Positions 18,372-26,792 of a DNA stretch of 64,000 nucleotides are shown one piece after another. The DNA is from Lutimaribacter degradans (lineage in GTDB: Bacteria; Pseudomonadota; Alphaproteobacteria; Rhodobacterales; Rhodobacteraceae), in the NCBI RefSeq assembly GCF_023703375.1, contig NZ_JAMQGO010000001.1:434001-498000 (forward strand), read 5' to 3'. How positions within the stretch are numbered: the stretch's first letter is position 1; the number at the start of each line of letters is the position of its first letter. Made by a program: the position numbers and the translations under genes. The notes under the pieces are model-generated. The model had not been told where the DNA came from, ran no database searches, and saw nothing but the letters and a program-made list of their open reading frames with translations.

Positions 18372-19157
18372 TCATACCGAGAAAAACAGCCCCGTCAGCA
18401 GGAAATTCGCCGCCAGGATCAGGATAGCCGCCGCCTGGACCGATCCCTTCGTGGCCCCGCCCACGCCCTGCGCGCCGCGGCCCGAATGCATGCCGTAAAA
18501 ACAGCCCATCGTCGTGGCGATGCCGCCGAACACCGCGCCCTTGACCAACGACGAGATGATATCGAGCGGTTCAAGGAAATCGACGGTGTTCTTCAGGTAG
18601 GCCGCCGGGTTGAAGCCCAAGCTGTTCACCGACACCGCGTAGCCGCCGAAAACACCGATCACGTCACCCACGCCCACCAGCAGCGGCACGACGATCAGCC
18701 CGGCCAGCACGCGCGGCACGGTCAGGTATTTCATCGGGTCGGTCGACAGTGTGACCAGCGCGTCGATCTGTTCGGTCACTTTCATCGTGGCGATTTCCGC
18801 CGCGATGGAGGAGGTCACGCGCGCGGCGATCATCAGGCCCACCAGCACCGGGCCCAGCTCGCGCACCACGCCGATGGCCACGATCTGGGGTACCACCGCC
18901 TCGGCGTTGAAACGCGCCCCGCCCGAGTAGATCTGCAGCGCCAGCGCGCCGCCGGTAAAGATTGCCGTAAGCCCCACGACCGGCAGCGACAGCCAGCCGA
19001 TCTGGAACAGTGCATGCAGGAATTCGCGGGCGTAGAAGGGCGGGCGGACCAGGTGGCCCACCGCATCCAGCGCGAAAAGCGCTGCCCGCCCGATCATGGC
19101 CAGCGCGGCCAGCGTCGTGCGTCCCAGCGCGCCGAGGGGGGACAGCAGCAGGCTCAT
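18372..19157 (-). CDS. mlaE: Phospholipid transport permease MlaE
   Basis: The 261-residue permease has five or so membrane spans and the MlaE family signatures [37 protein letters not shown] and [16 protein letters not shown]. It is the membrane part of the MlaFE transporter. The ATG overlaps the alr stop by 4 nt, placing it in an alr-mlaE-mlaF run. Confidence 0.93.
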   Translation of the reverse strand: MSLLLSPLGALGRTTLAALAMIGRAALFALDAVGHLVRPPFYAREFLHALFQIGWLSLPVVGLTAIFTGGALALQIYSGGARFNAEAVVPQIVAIGVVRELGPVLVGLMIAARVTSSIAAEIATMKVTEQIDALVTLSTDPMKYLTVPRVLAGLIVVPLLVGVGDVIGVFGGYAVSVNSLGFNPAAYLKNTVDFLEPLDIISSLVKGAVFGGIATTMGCFYGMHSGRGAQGVGGATKGSVQAAAILILAANFLLTGLFFSV

Positions 19158-20191
19158 GTGCTGTGATAGCGGCGCCGGTAGCGCGCGCCCAGCGATGTCA
19201 GGATTTCATAACCGATCGTGCCGGCCGCGTCGGCCAGCGTGTCGACGCCGTTGTGGTGGCCCAGCAGTTCCACCGCCTCGGGGTCGGGTGTGACGCCGGT
19301 GACATCGACGCCGATCAGGTCCATCGAGATGCGGCCCACCACCTTGCATGGCGTGTCACCCACCCAGACATAAGCCTGTGCCCCCATGCCGCGGATGATG
19401 CCATCGGCGTAACCGGCGGCGATGGTGGCGATACGGGCAGGGGCTCGGGCCACCCAGGTGTTGCCGTAGCCGACCGTCTCGTCTGGCTCGACATCGCGGA
19501 TCTGGATCACCGGCACCTGCACATGCGCCACCGGCTGCGCCTCGGCAAAGGGCCGGCCGCCGTAAAGACCCACGCCGGGGCGTGTCAGCTCGAAGTGATA
19601 GTCGGGGCCAAGCAGGATACCCCCTGTCGCCGCCAGCGAGCGGGGCACCGACAGCCCATCGGTCATCTGGCGGAACGTGCGCACCTGCTGCGCGTTCATC
19701 GCGTGGTCGGGCTCATCCGCGCAGGCCAGGTGCGACATCACCATGGTCAGGTTCTGTTGCACGGCCAGGTCGCGCAGGGCGCCCCATTCGGCGGGTTCCA
19801 TCCCCAGGCGGTTCATCCCCGAATCCAGCTGGATGCCAAACGGCGCGCCCGGCAGTGCCTCTAGGTGGCGCAGCATCTGATCGAGCGAGTTTATCATGGG
19901 CGTCAGTGCCAGGTCGCCGATCATGTCGGTGTCGCCGGGCATGTGCCCTGAGAACACATTGATTTCCGGCCCCGGCCCAAGTTCCTGGCGCAGGGCGGCG
20001 CCTTCTTCGGCGACGGCCACGAAAAAGCGCCGCGCGCCTTCGTGCGCCAGCCGACGGGCCACGCGGCCCACACCGCAGCCATAGCCATCGGCCTTGACGA
20101 CGGCAGCCGTTTCACAGGCGGTTTTCGCATCCAGCGCGCGCCAGTTCGCGGCGATGGCATCGAGGTCTATTGTAAGGGTCGCGGCAGTCAT
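19154..20191 (-). CDS. alr: Alanine racemase
   Basis: The 345-residue PLP enzyme interconverts L- and D-alanine for peptidoglycan. The cofactor Lys33 lies in [23 protein letters not shown], the catalytic Tyr region AAGYADGI and [11 protein letters not shown] are also present. The length is slightly below the usual 360 or so residues but the domains look complete. Confidence 0.94.
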   Translation of the reverse strand: MTAATLTIDLDAIAANWRALDAKTACETAAVVKADGYGCGVGRVARRLAHEGARRFFVAVAEEGAALRQELGPGPEINVFSGHMPGDTDMIGDLALTPMINSLDQMLRHLEALPGAPFGIQLDSGMNRLGMEPAEWGALRDLAVQQNLTMVMSHLACADEPDHAMNAQQVRTFRQMTDGLSVPRSLAATGGILLGPDYHFELTRPGVGLYGGRPFAEAQPVAHVQVPVIQIRDVEPDETVGYGNTWVARAPARIATIAAGYADGIIRGMGAQAYVWVGDTPCKVVGRISMDLIGVDVTGVTPDPEAVELLGHHNGVDTLADAAGTIGYEILTSLGARYRRRYHST

Positions 20192-20244
20192 GGGGCGGTT
20201 TTGGCAGACGCGCGCGCGGGGTCAAGCGAAAAGGCGGGCAGGGG

Positions 20245-21039
20245 CTAAGGCTCCATGAAGATATCCATGTTGCGTTGCCATATCTCTTCGCCGATGCGGC
20301 AATTGTAATCGGGGTGCGCCGGCATTTGAGCGGGCAAGAGCCGCGCCGGCGCGCCGACGATTTCCATCACCAGCTTGCGCCGTACGGCATCGCCGAAATC
20401 CTCCCAACGGGTGACGGGAATCAGAAAGGCGCCGGGCCCGCCGATCACGCAGGCGGCGTAATAGGCATCCAGGTCGGGTATCCCCCAGCGCGCCAACAAG
20501 GCATCGCGCGTCATCAAGGGCAGGCCGTTGATGGTGATGCCCTGTGCCAGCACGCGGTCGCGCGCCGCATCCACCGCGCGGCCGGCGTTGTTGGGGCCGT
20601 CGCCGGATATGTCGATCACCCGACGCAGCCCCTGGAACTCGTTCGCGTCAATGGATTGCGCGCCAAGCTCAAGCGCCCCGGAGATCGAGGTACGCCGCAT
20701 CGCCCCGCCCGATTGAGTCAGGATCTGTGCCGCGATCCATTCCGCGTCTTCTGCCGTTTCCAGCAGCGTCCACGGCACGATCACGCGTTGGCTGCGGGAG
20801 CCCGCCCATTCGACGTAGGTGATGGCGACACGCCCCAGAAGGCCCCGGCCCACCGCGCCCAGAACGGCATCCGATGTCAGGGCGGTGGCATAGCCCCGGC
20901 GCTGGAGTTCCAGCTCGGCGGGCTGCATCGAACGCGACACGTCGACCGCCAGCACCAGTTCCACGTCAACCTCGACCGGGGTCTGGGCGGGCAGGGGCGT
21001 GGCAAGGCAAGCCAGGCAGAGGGCAAGCAACCGACGCAT
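20245..21039 (-). CDS. Secreted DUF1194 protein with vWA-like fold
   Basis: The 264-residue protein starts with a signal peptide (RLLALCLACLATPLPAQ) and continues VELVLAVDVSRSMQPAELELQRRGY, a MIDAS-type DxSxS metal site of a von Willebrand A fold. VIDISGDGPNNAGR and INGLPL are typical of the DUF1194 family, common in Rhodobacteraceae and of unknown role. The ATG at 21039 is preferred over a TTG six codons upstream because it begins the signal peptide. It is probably periplasmic. Confidence 0.85.
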   Translation of the reverse strand: MRRLLALCLACLATPLPAQTPVEVDVELVLAVDVSRSMQPAELELQRRGYATALTSDAVLGAVGRGLLGRVAITYVEWAGSRSQRVIVPWTLLETAEDAEWIAAQILTQSGGAMRRTSISGALELGAQSIDANEFQGLRRVIDISGDGPNNAGRAVDAARDRVLAQGITINGLPLMTRDALLARWGIPDLDAYYAACVIGGPGAFLIPVTRWEDFGDAVRRKLVMEIVGAPARLLPAQMPAHPDYNCRIGEEIWQRNMDIFMEP

Positions 21040-21099
21040 GACTGCATAGCGCCACAAAGTCCCATTGCCTGTCCATTCACAAAATCGAAAACCGCCGGA

Positions 21100-22596
21100 T
21101 CAGAACCCATCGCTGGCATCACCCTGCTGCCAGGGCTTGATAAGGTTGCCAAAGCGCGTGAACTGGCCTTCGAAGCTCAATTCGACCGTGCCGATCGGGC
21201 CGTGACGTTGCTTGCCGATGATCACCTCGGCCTTGCCATGCAGGCGTTCCATCTCTTCTTGCCACTTTGCCATGGCCTCGAGGTCGTGATCGCCGGGTTT
21301 CTCGCGTTCCTTGTAATATTCTTCGCGGAACACGAACATCACCACGTCGGCATCCTGCTCGATCGAGCCGGATTCGCGCAGGTCGCTGAGCTGTGGGCGC
21401 TTGTCCTCGCGCGATTCAACCTGGCGCGACAACTGCGACAGGGCGACCACGGGAATGTTCAGCTCTTTCGCGATGGCTTTCAGCCCCATGGTGATTTCCG
21501 AGATCTCGTTGACCCGGTTTTCCGACCTGCCCCCGCCGCGCACAAGCTGCAGGTAGTCGACCATCAGCACATCCAGGCCGTGTGTGCGTTTGAGCCGCCG
21601 CGCGCGCGCCGCCAACTGCGCGATGGGCAGGGCCGGCGTGTCGTCAATGAAAAGCGGGCAGGATTCCAAGCTTTTGGCCGCATCGACGAAGCGGCGGAAC
21701 TCGGTCTCGGTCATGTCGCCGCGGCGGATCTGTTCGCTGGGCACTTCGGCTGCCTCGGACAGGATACGCGCGGCCAATTGCTCGGCGCTCATTTCCAGGC
21801 TGTAGAAGCCCACCACGCCACCTTCGACGGCGCCCTCGGTGCCATCGGGCAGGGTGCCCTTGCGATATGCCTTGGCGATGTTGAAGGCGATGTTGGTGGC
21901 CAGCGAGGTTTTGCCCATCGACGGACGACCGGCGAGGATCAGAAGGTCGGATTTATGCAGGCCGCCCAGTTTCTTGTCCATGTCGATCAGGCCGGTCGAT
22001 ACGCCGGCCAGCCCGCCGTCGCGTTGATAGGCGGCATTGGCCACGTTCACCGCATCGGTGACCGCGCGCAGGAACGATTGAAAGCCGGTTTCGCTCTGGC
22101 CCTGTTCGGACAGGCGATAAAGCGACTGTTCGGCAGCAACGATCTGTTCCTTGGGCTCGCTGTCGATATCGACCTTTTTCGCGCGGTCAACGATTTCATG
22201 CCCCAGGCGGATCAATTCGCGCCGAACGGCTAGGTCATGAATCATCTGGGCATAGTCGCGCACGGCATAGGCGCTGATCGCCGCGCCGGCCAGGCGCGCC
22301 AGGTAGGCCGGCCCGCCCAATTCCTTCAGCCCTTCGTCATCTTCGAAAAACGCCTTGAGCGTGACGGGGCTGGCCAGGTTGTTCTTGGCGATACGCGCGG
22401 CAGCCACCTCGAAGATACGGGCGTGCACCGGATCGTAGAAGTGAGTGGCGCTGATTATGCTCGCCACCCGGTCGTAGACATCGTTGTTGGTCAGGATCGC
22501 GCCCAGCAATTGCTGCTCGGCCTCGATGGAATGGGGCATGGTGTCGGCATCCTGCACCTCGGCCCCGGTGGGATTGAATGTCGTGATCTCGTTCAT
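21100..22596 (-). CDS. dnaB: Replicative DNA helicase DnaB
   Basis: The 498-residue hexameric helicase unwinds DNA at the replication fork. The N-terminal primase-interacting domain (MPHSIEAEQQLLGAILTNND) is followed by the RecA-like core with Walker A AGRPSMGKTSLA, Walker B VLMVDYLQLV and LSQLSRQVE. The 180 bp upstream contain a perfect DnaA box. Confidence 0.97.
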   Translation of the reverse strand: MNEITTFNPTGAEVQDADTMPHSIEAEQQLLGAILTNNDVYDRVASIISATHFYDPVHARIFEVAAARIAKNNLASPVTLKAFFEDDEGLKELGGPAYLARLAGAAISAYAVRDYAQMIHDLAVRRELIRLGHEIVDRAKKVDIDSEPKEQIVAAEQSLYRLSEQGQSETGFQSFLRAVTDAVNVANAAYQRDGGLAGVSTGLIDMDKKLGGLHKSDLLILAGRPSMGKTSLATNIAFNIAKAYRKGTLPDGTEGAVEGGVVGFYSLEMSAEQLAARILSEAAEVPSEQIRRGDMTETEFRRFVDAAKSLESCPLFIDDTPALPIAQLAARARRLKRTHGLDVLMVDYLQLVRGGGRSENRVNEISEITMGLKAIAKELNIPVVALSQLSRQVESREDKRPQLSDLRESGSIEQDADVVMFVFREEYYKEREKPGDHDLEAMAKWQEEMERLHGKAEVIIGKQRHGPIGTVELSFEGQFTRFGNLIKPWQQGDASDGF

Positions 22597-22660
22597 GGTC
22601 GTCCCCCGGCTGGGTCGATGTCATAGAAACACGGGCGATTCCCGGCAACTTGTATGTTTC

Positions 22661-22669
22661 TGTGGATAA
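22661..22669 (-). promoter_or_regulatory. Perfect DnaA box upstream of dnaB
   Basis: TGTGGATAA on the plus strand is the exact complement of the DnaA consensus TTATCCACA. It lies 64 nt before the dnaB start codon in the dnaB-pyrE gap. A second, poorer match (TGTGTATAC) follows within 5 nt. It could regulate dnaB or titrate DnaA; chance occurrence is possible. Confidence 0.5.
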
Positions 22670-22777
22670 GCTGTGTATACAATGACCGCCCCGGCATCTT
22701 GCGGTGCCAGGGGTGGCTACGTCAACATTTAGTGGCTGTCGGCGCCGAGCCTTGGCAAGGCCCGGCCGATTGCCGTA

Positions 22778-23455
22778 TCAGTTCATCCGCGATTTCTGCC
22801 ATGTGCGTGGGGCACGCAGGAACGACTCGACCTCGGCCAGCGTTTCCTCGGAGAAGGAGCCCTGCTCTTTCGCTTCGGCCAGAACATCCCACCAGGTGCA
22901 AAGGTGATGCAGCGCAACCCCATGATCGCCCAGCGTCTTTTCGGTTTCGGGAAAGATACCGTAGTAGAAAATCACAGCCGTATGCGCGCAGGTGGCGCCG
23001 GTGTCGCGAATCGCGTCGACGAACGACAGCTTGCTGCCGCCATCGGTGGTCAGGTCTTCGACCAGAAGCACGCGCTGGCTTTCGGTCATCTCGCCCTCGA
23101 TCCGGGCGTTCTTGCCATAGCCCTTGGGCTTTTTACGCACATAGGTCATCGGCAGGCCCATGCGTTCGGCCACCAGCGCGGCGAATGGAATACCGGCGGT
23201 TTCACCACCGGCGATGTTGTCGAACGCCTCGAACCCGGCGTCGCGCATGATGGTGATGGCAAGGAAATCCATCAAGGTTGACCGGATGCGCGGATAGGAA
23301 ATCAGCTTGCGGCAGTCGATATAGCTGGGCGAGGGCAGACCCGACGCCAGCGTATACGGCTCTTCGGTGTTGAAATTGACCGCCTTGATTTCCAGTAGCA
23401 TACGCGCGGTCAGGCGGGCGATTTCCTCGCGGGTGGGATAGGTGGTGGGGATCAT
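22778..23455 (-). CDS. pyrE: Orotate phosphoribosyltransferase
   Basis: The 225-residue enzyme joins orotate and PRPP to form OMP in pyrimidine synthesis. The PRPP-binding loop is [34 protein letters not shown] and [13 protein letters not shown] are also family features. It follows pyrC on the same strand, 81 bp apart, so the two consecutive-pathway genes are probably coregulated. Confidence 0.95.
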   Translation of the reverse strand: MIPTTYPTREEIARLTARMLLEIKAVNFNTEEPYTLASGLPSPSYIDCRKLISYPRIRSTLMDFLAITIMRDAGFEAFDNIAGGETAGIPFAALVAERMGLPMTYVRKKPKGYGKNARIEGEMTESQRVLLVEDLTTDGGSKLSFVDAIRDTGATCAHTAVIFYYGIFPETEKTLGDHGVALHHLCTWWDVLAEAKEQGSFSEETLAEVESFLRAPRTWQKSRMN

Positions 23456-23536
23456 GGTCTTGTCCTTCGGATCAGGCGCTCATCCAGCCCGTTCGGGGTT
23501 GGCATGGCAAAGCGGGCCGCGCGGCCCGATGAGCGG

Positions 23537-24577
23537 TCAGGTTTCAACGCTCCAATACAGCGGGAAACCGGGGTCGAAAACGGTTACTTCGCCCTCGCCG
23601 GTGATGATCTTGCGTGGATAGCGCACCGCGTCGCCTCGGGTCAGGGTCACGGTGGTGTCGTTCACAGGCAGGCCATAAAAGGCCGGCCCGTGCCGCGAGG
23701 TGAACCCTTCAAGCCGGTCCAGCGCCCCCTCGTCCTCGAAAACCTGCGCCAGGATCGACAGCGTGTTGGTCGCGGTAAAACATCCCGCGCAGCCGCAGGC
23801 GGTTTCCTTGTTCGCGTCGGTATGCGGCGCGCTGTCGGTGCCCAGGAAAAACCGTGCGTCCCCGCCGGTGGCCGCGGCGCGCAAGGCCAGGCGGTGTTCT
23901 TCGCGCTTGGCCACGGGCAGGCAATAGTAATGCGGCTTGATGCCACCCACCAGGATGTGGTTGCGGTTGATGACAAGATGATGGGTGGTGATGGTCGCGC
24001 CCAGATCACGGTCGTGGGATTTGACATACTCCACCCCGTCGCGGGTGGTGATATGCTCCATTACCACGCGCAGGCCCGGCGTCGCGCGGCGGATCGGGTC
24101 AAGCACGCGGTCGATGAACACGGCTTCGCGGTCGAAGATGTCGATTTCGCTATCGGTCACTTCGCCATGCACGCAAAGCGGCAGACCGATCTCGGCCATC
24201 TTTTCCAACACCGCCCGCACCTTTTCGAAATCGCGCACACCGCTGGCCGAATTGGTGGTGGCCCCGGCCGGGTACAACTTGACCGCCTTGATCAGCCCGC
24301 TGGCATGGGCCGCGGCCATGTCCTCCGGGTCCGTGTCTTCGGTCAGGTAAAGCGTCATCAGCGGGTCGAACGTCATGCCGTCGGGCAGCGCAGACAGGAT
24401 GCGCGCGCGATAGTCGGCAGCCTCGGCCCCCGTGACGACGGGCGGCATGAGGTTGGGCATGATGATGGCGCGGGCGAAATGGCGCGCGGATTCAGGCAGA
24501 ACGGCGCGAAGCATTGCGCCGTCGCGCAGGTGCAGGTGCCAGTCGTCGGGGCGGGCGATGGTCAGCGTCTGGGTCAT
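23537..24577 (-). CDS. pyrC: Dihydroorotase
   Basis: The 346-residue zinc enzyme cyclises carbamoyl aspartate to dihydroorotate. It is the class II type (E. coli PyrC): [10 protein letters not shown] holds the first metal His pair, [13 protein letters not shown] the carboxylated Lys, and [10 protein letters not shown] the catalytic Asp. Length is normal. Confidence 0.95.
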   Translation of the reverse strand: MTQTLTIARPDDWHLHLRDGAMLRAVLPESARHFARAIIMPNLMPPVVTGAEAADYRARILSALPDGMTFDPLMTLYLTEDTDPEDMAAAHASGLIKAVKLYPAGATTNSASGVRDFEKVRAVLEKMAEIGLPLCVHGEVTDSEIDIFDREAVFIDRVLDPIRRATPGLRVVMEHITTRDGVEYVKSHDRDLGATITTHHLVINRNHILVGGIKPHYYCLPVAKREEHRLALRAAATGGDARFFLGTDSAPHTDANKETACGCAGCFTATNTLSILAQVFEDEGALDRLEGFTSRHGPAFYGLPVNDTTVTLTRGDAVRYPRKIITGEGEVTVFDPGFPLYWSVET

Positions 24578-24618
24578 GACCGGCGATTAGCGCATCGCGC
24601 GGGTTTGCGCCAGTGCTG

Positions 24619-25605
24619 TTAGCCGTCGCTGTCCTCGGGGCGTGGCGGCAGGGTAACCTTGCCCTCGGCCTCGGCCTTTTCAAGCGCATCAAGCCGGCGA
24701 CGAAAGCGGGGCACGTTCATGCGGCTTGTCACGTTCCGGCACAGCATCGCGGCCAGGTAGGGCCGGTCGCTTGTATCCAGGGTTCCCAGCATGTTGCGCA
24801 GGAACCCGCCATAGTCGCGGCGCGCGCGATGCAGCTGGGCAAAACTCCGGGTGGTCAGGCGATCATCGGCGGCCTGTTCCAGCAGCGGCGCCAGGATCTG
24901 CATCTTTTGCAGGTCGCCCTGCAGGGCAGAGCCAAAGAACCGCATACGGAACTTGGTGACGTTGGGACGGGTGAAAAGCGCGGCGTGCATCGCGTCCAGC
25001 TCCTCGGACGGGTCGTAAAGCACGTAAGCAGCCTGCGCGGCATCCAGCATGTCGGGCGCATAACCATAACGATCGGTGAAAGATGTGCGGCGCATCTCGG
25101 TAAAGCGGTCGTCCCATTCGGTCACGCGCGGGTCCAGCGTGGCTTGCGGTTGCAGCACAACCACCCGCGCGCCCGGCGCCGCCACCGAAAAGGCCGCCGC
25201 CGCATAGCCCGCCGGCCCGGCACCGTAAAAGATAACCTTTTCGAAATCCTCGAAAAATCCGTCGTCGATGAGGCGATCAAAATATCCATATACATGCCTG
25301 TCGCGAAACCAGGTGTCGCCATCGGCAAACAAGCCAAGGGTCGACCAGCCCTGGTCCAGCACGAAATCCCAGCCGATGGGCCGGCCCCCATCGGGATTGA
25401 CCTGCGCGCCACCCATCGATTCAAACGTTACCAGCAACGTGTCGCCGCGTTCGACGAAGGCGCCGAAATGGCGATGCCCGCAGGATTGGAAATGCCCGTG
25501 CGCGTCTGCGATGGTGGCCACCTTGCGGATCCATTCACCCTTCTTCAGCCCCTCCAGGCTGTCTTCAAGCGATTGTTCAAGGCTGCGCGGGCCAGTGTCC
25601 TGCAT
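24619..25605 (-). CDS. Alpha/beta-hydrolase-like protein without nucleophile
   Basis: The 328-residue protein is of a type often labelled phosphoadenosine phosphosulfate reductase in Rhodobacteraceae, but I see no such domain. Residues 124-155 read as a hydrolase nucleophile elbow (KVIFYGAGPAGYAAAAF, then ARVVVLQPQATLDP); the Ser of GxSxGG is replaced by Gly130, so hydrolase activity is doubtful. AGGA before the ATG at 25605 sets the start. It closes a run of glycosyltransferase and sulfotransferase genes on the same strand, so a role in surface glycan handling is possible. Confidence 0.65.
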   Translation of the reverse strand: MQDTGPRSLEQSLEDSLEGLKKGEWIRKVATIADAHGHFQSCGHRHFGAFVERGDTLLVTFESMGGAQVNPDGGRPIGWDFVLDQGWSTLGLFADGDTWFRDRHVYGYFDRLIDDGFFEDFEKVIFYGAGPAGYAAAAFSVAAPGARVVVLQPQATLDPRVTEWDDRFTEMRRTSFTDRYGYAPDMLDAAQAAYVLYDPSEELDAMHAALFTRPNVTKFRMRFFGSALQGDLQKMQILAPLLEQAADDRLTTRSFAQLHRARRDYGGFLRNMLGTLDTSDRPYLAAMLCRNVTSRMNVPRFRRRLDALEKAEAEGKVTLPPRPEDSDG

Positions 25606-25731
25606 ATAACTCGTCCTCAAGATTTACAGTCGGACGCACCCGATTGGGAAAGCTGGGCGCGAGTCGTCATTCGAGAACGAGCCTAGGCGTCATTTGCGGC
25701 AAGATTTTGGTAAGAACGTGCGAATTTCGCG

Positions 25732-26775
25732 CTAACCATCCTGCGCGTCACGGGCCTTGTTGGCATACTGGATCATGAAGCGCGCGGCGCCGGCCGGCAC
25801 GGGGCGGCTGGGCGGTGTCATCAGCAGGCGGCCAAACAATGCGCGATAGGGTTCGTGCAGCATCAGCTCATCGAACCGTGCCTTGCGCCAGGCCACGGCG
25901 GCGTTGTGCAGGCGGGCCAGTTCGGGGTCTGATTTCAGCATCTCAAGCTCGGCCCCGCTGTCGAGCGCCTGAATGCTTGTGTCTTCGTCCGTGCTGAAAT
26001 TCCGCTCGACCCAGTAATCCACGTCCAGCATGTGATCGGAATGAACCGCGCGACCGCGATCGGCCTTGACGACATAGCTTTCCATCGCGCCCAGCGGGTA
26101 GTGGTTCAACTGCGCCAGGCGATAATTCGACCGCCCGAAGTTGGAAAATATCCGGGTGGTCTTGAACTTGTCGTCCAGCGCGCGCCCCTCGCCATCGAAC
26201 CAGCGCGCCGCGGGCAGCTTGCCGGGGTCGGGGTTGCGCGGGCGATGCACCCCCAGTTTGCGATAGGTGCCATCGTTGCGGTAAAGCGTCTTGAACATGG
26301 CCGCGCGCCAGGGCCAGCGCATCACCACCGGCGCGGCGCGGGTGAATTGCCGGGTGACGGGGGCGTCGGTGTAATGCACCACGCCGCCATTGCCAAAAAG
26401 CCGCCATGTCAGCGTGATGGCGGTGGCCTCGGGCAGGGCGGCCAGCAGCGCGGGCAGGGTGCGGTCGCCTGCGTGGATGTTCACGAACTCATCGACATCC
26501 AGCGCCATGATCCAATTGGCCCGGCGCACGATGGGCAACTTTTCGGCGGCCTTGAGCGCGGTGAACTGGATGCCGCGCTTGTCATAGGGTCCATCGTTGC
26601 GCTTGTGCGTGATCAGACCCATCACATCCAGCCGGTCAAGCAACGCGTCGGTTCCATCCTGGCAGTCGTTTGAAAACACCAGGAAATCGGTGAACCCCAC
26701 GGCGCGGTGATGCGCCAGCCATTCCAGAAGAAAGGCGGCTTCGTTTCGAACTGTCAGAACAGCAAGGAAATTCAA
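25732..26775 (-). CDS. Family 2-like glycosyltransferase
   Basis: The 347-residue protein begins MNFLAVLTVRNEAAFLLEWL, with a TTG start, and has the layout of the glycosyltransferase 2_4 (PF13704) type: FSNDCQDGTDALLDRL, the DxD-like MALDVDEFVN and a conserved TWRLFGNGG. The acceptor and donor are unknown. It is one of three paralogues within 5 kb; the others are at 26.8 and 29.8 kb. It lies 17 bp after the fused transferase gene. Confidence 0.85.
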   Translation of the reverse strand: MNFLAVLTVRNEAAFLLEWLAHHRAVGFTDFLVFSNDCQDGTDALLDRLDVMGLITHKRNDGPYDKRGIQFTALKAAEKLPIVRRANWIMALDVDEFVNIHAGDRTLPALLAALPEATAITLTWRLFGNGGVVHYTDAPVTRQFTRAAPVVMRWPWRAAMFKTLYRNDGTYRKLGVHRPRNPDPGKLPAARWFDGEGRALDDKFKTTRIFSNFGRSNYRLAQLNHYPLGAMESYVVKADRGRAVHSDHMLDVDYWVERNFSTDEDTSIQALDSGAELEMLKSDPELARLHNAAVAWRKARFDELMLHEPYRALFGRLLMTPPSRPVPAGAARFMIQYANKARDAQDG

Positions 26776-26792
26776 GGGGCTACACGCCTTTT

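Noticed and set aside
24619..25605. Annotation as phosphoadenosine phosphosulfate reductase
   Set aside because: No PAPS reductase motif, such as the C-terminal Cys signature, is present; the fold looks like a hydrolase without a nucleophile.
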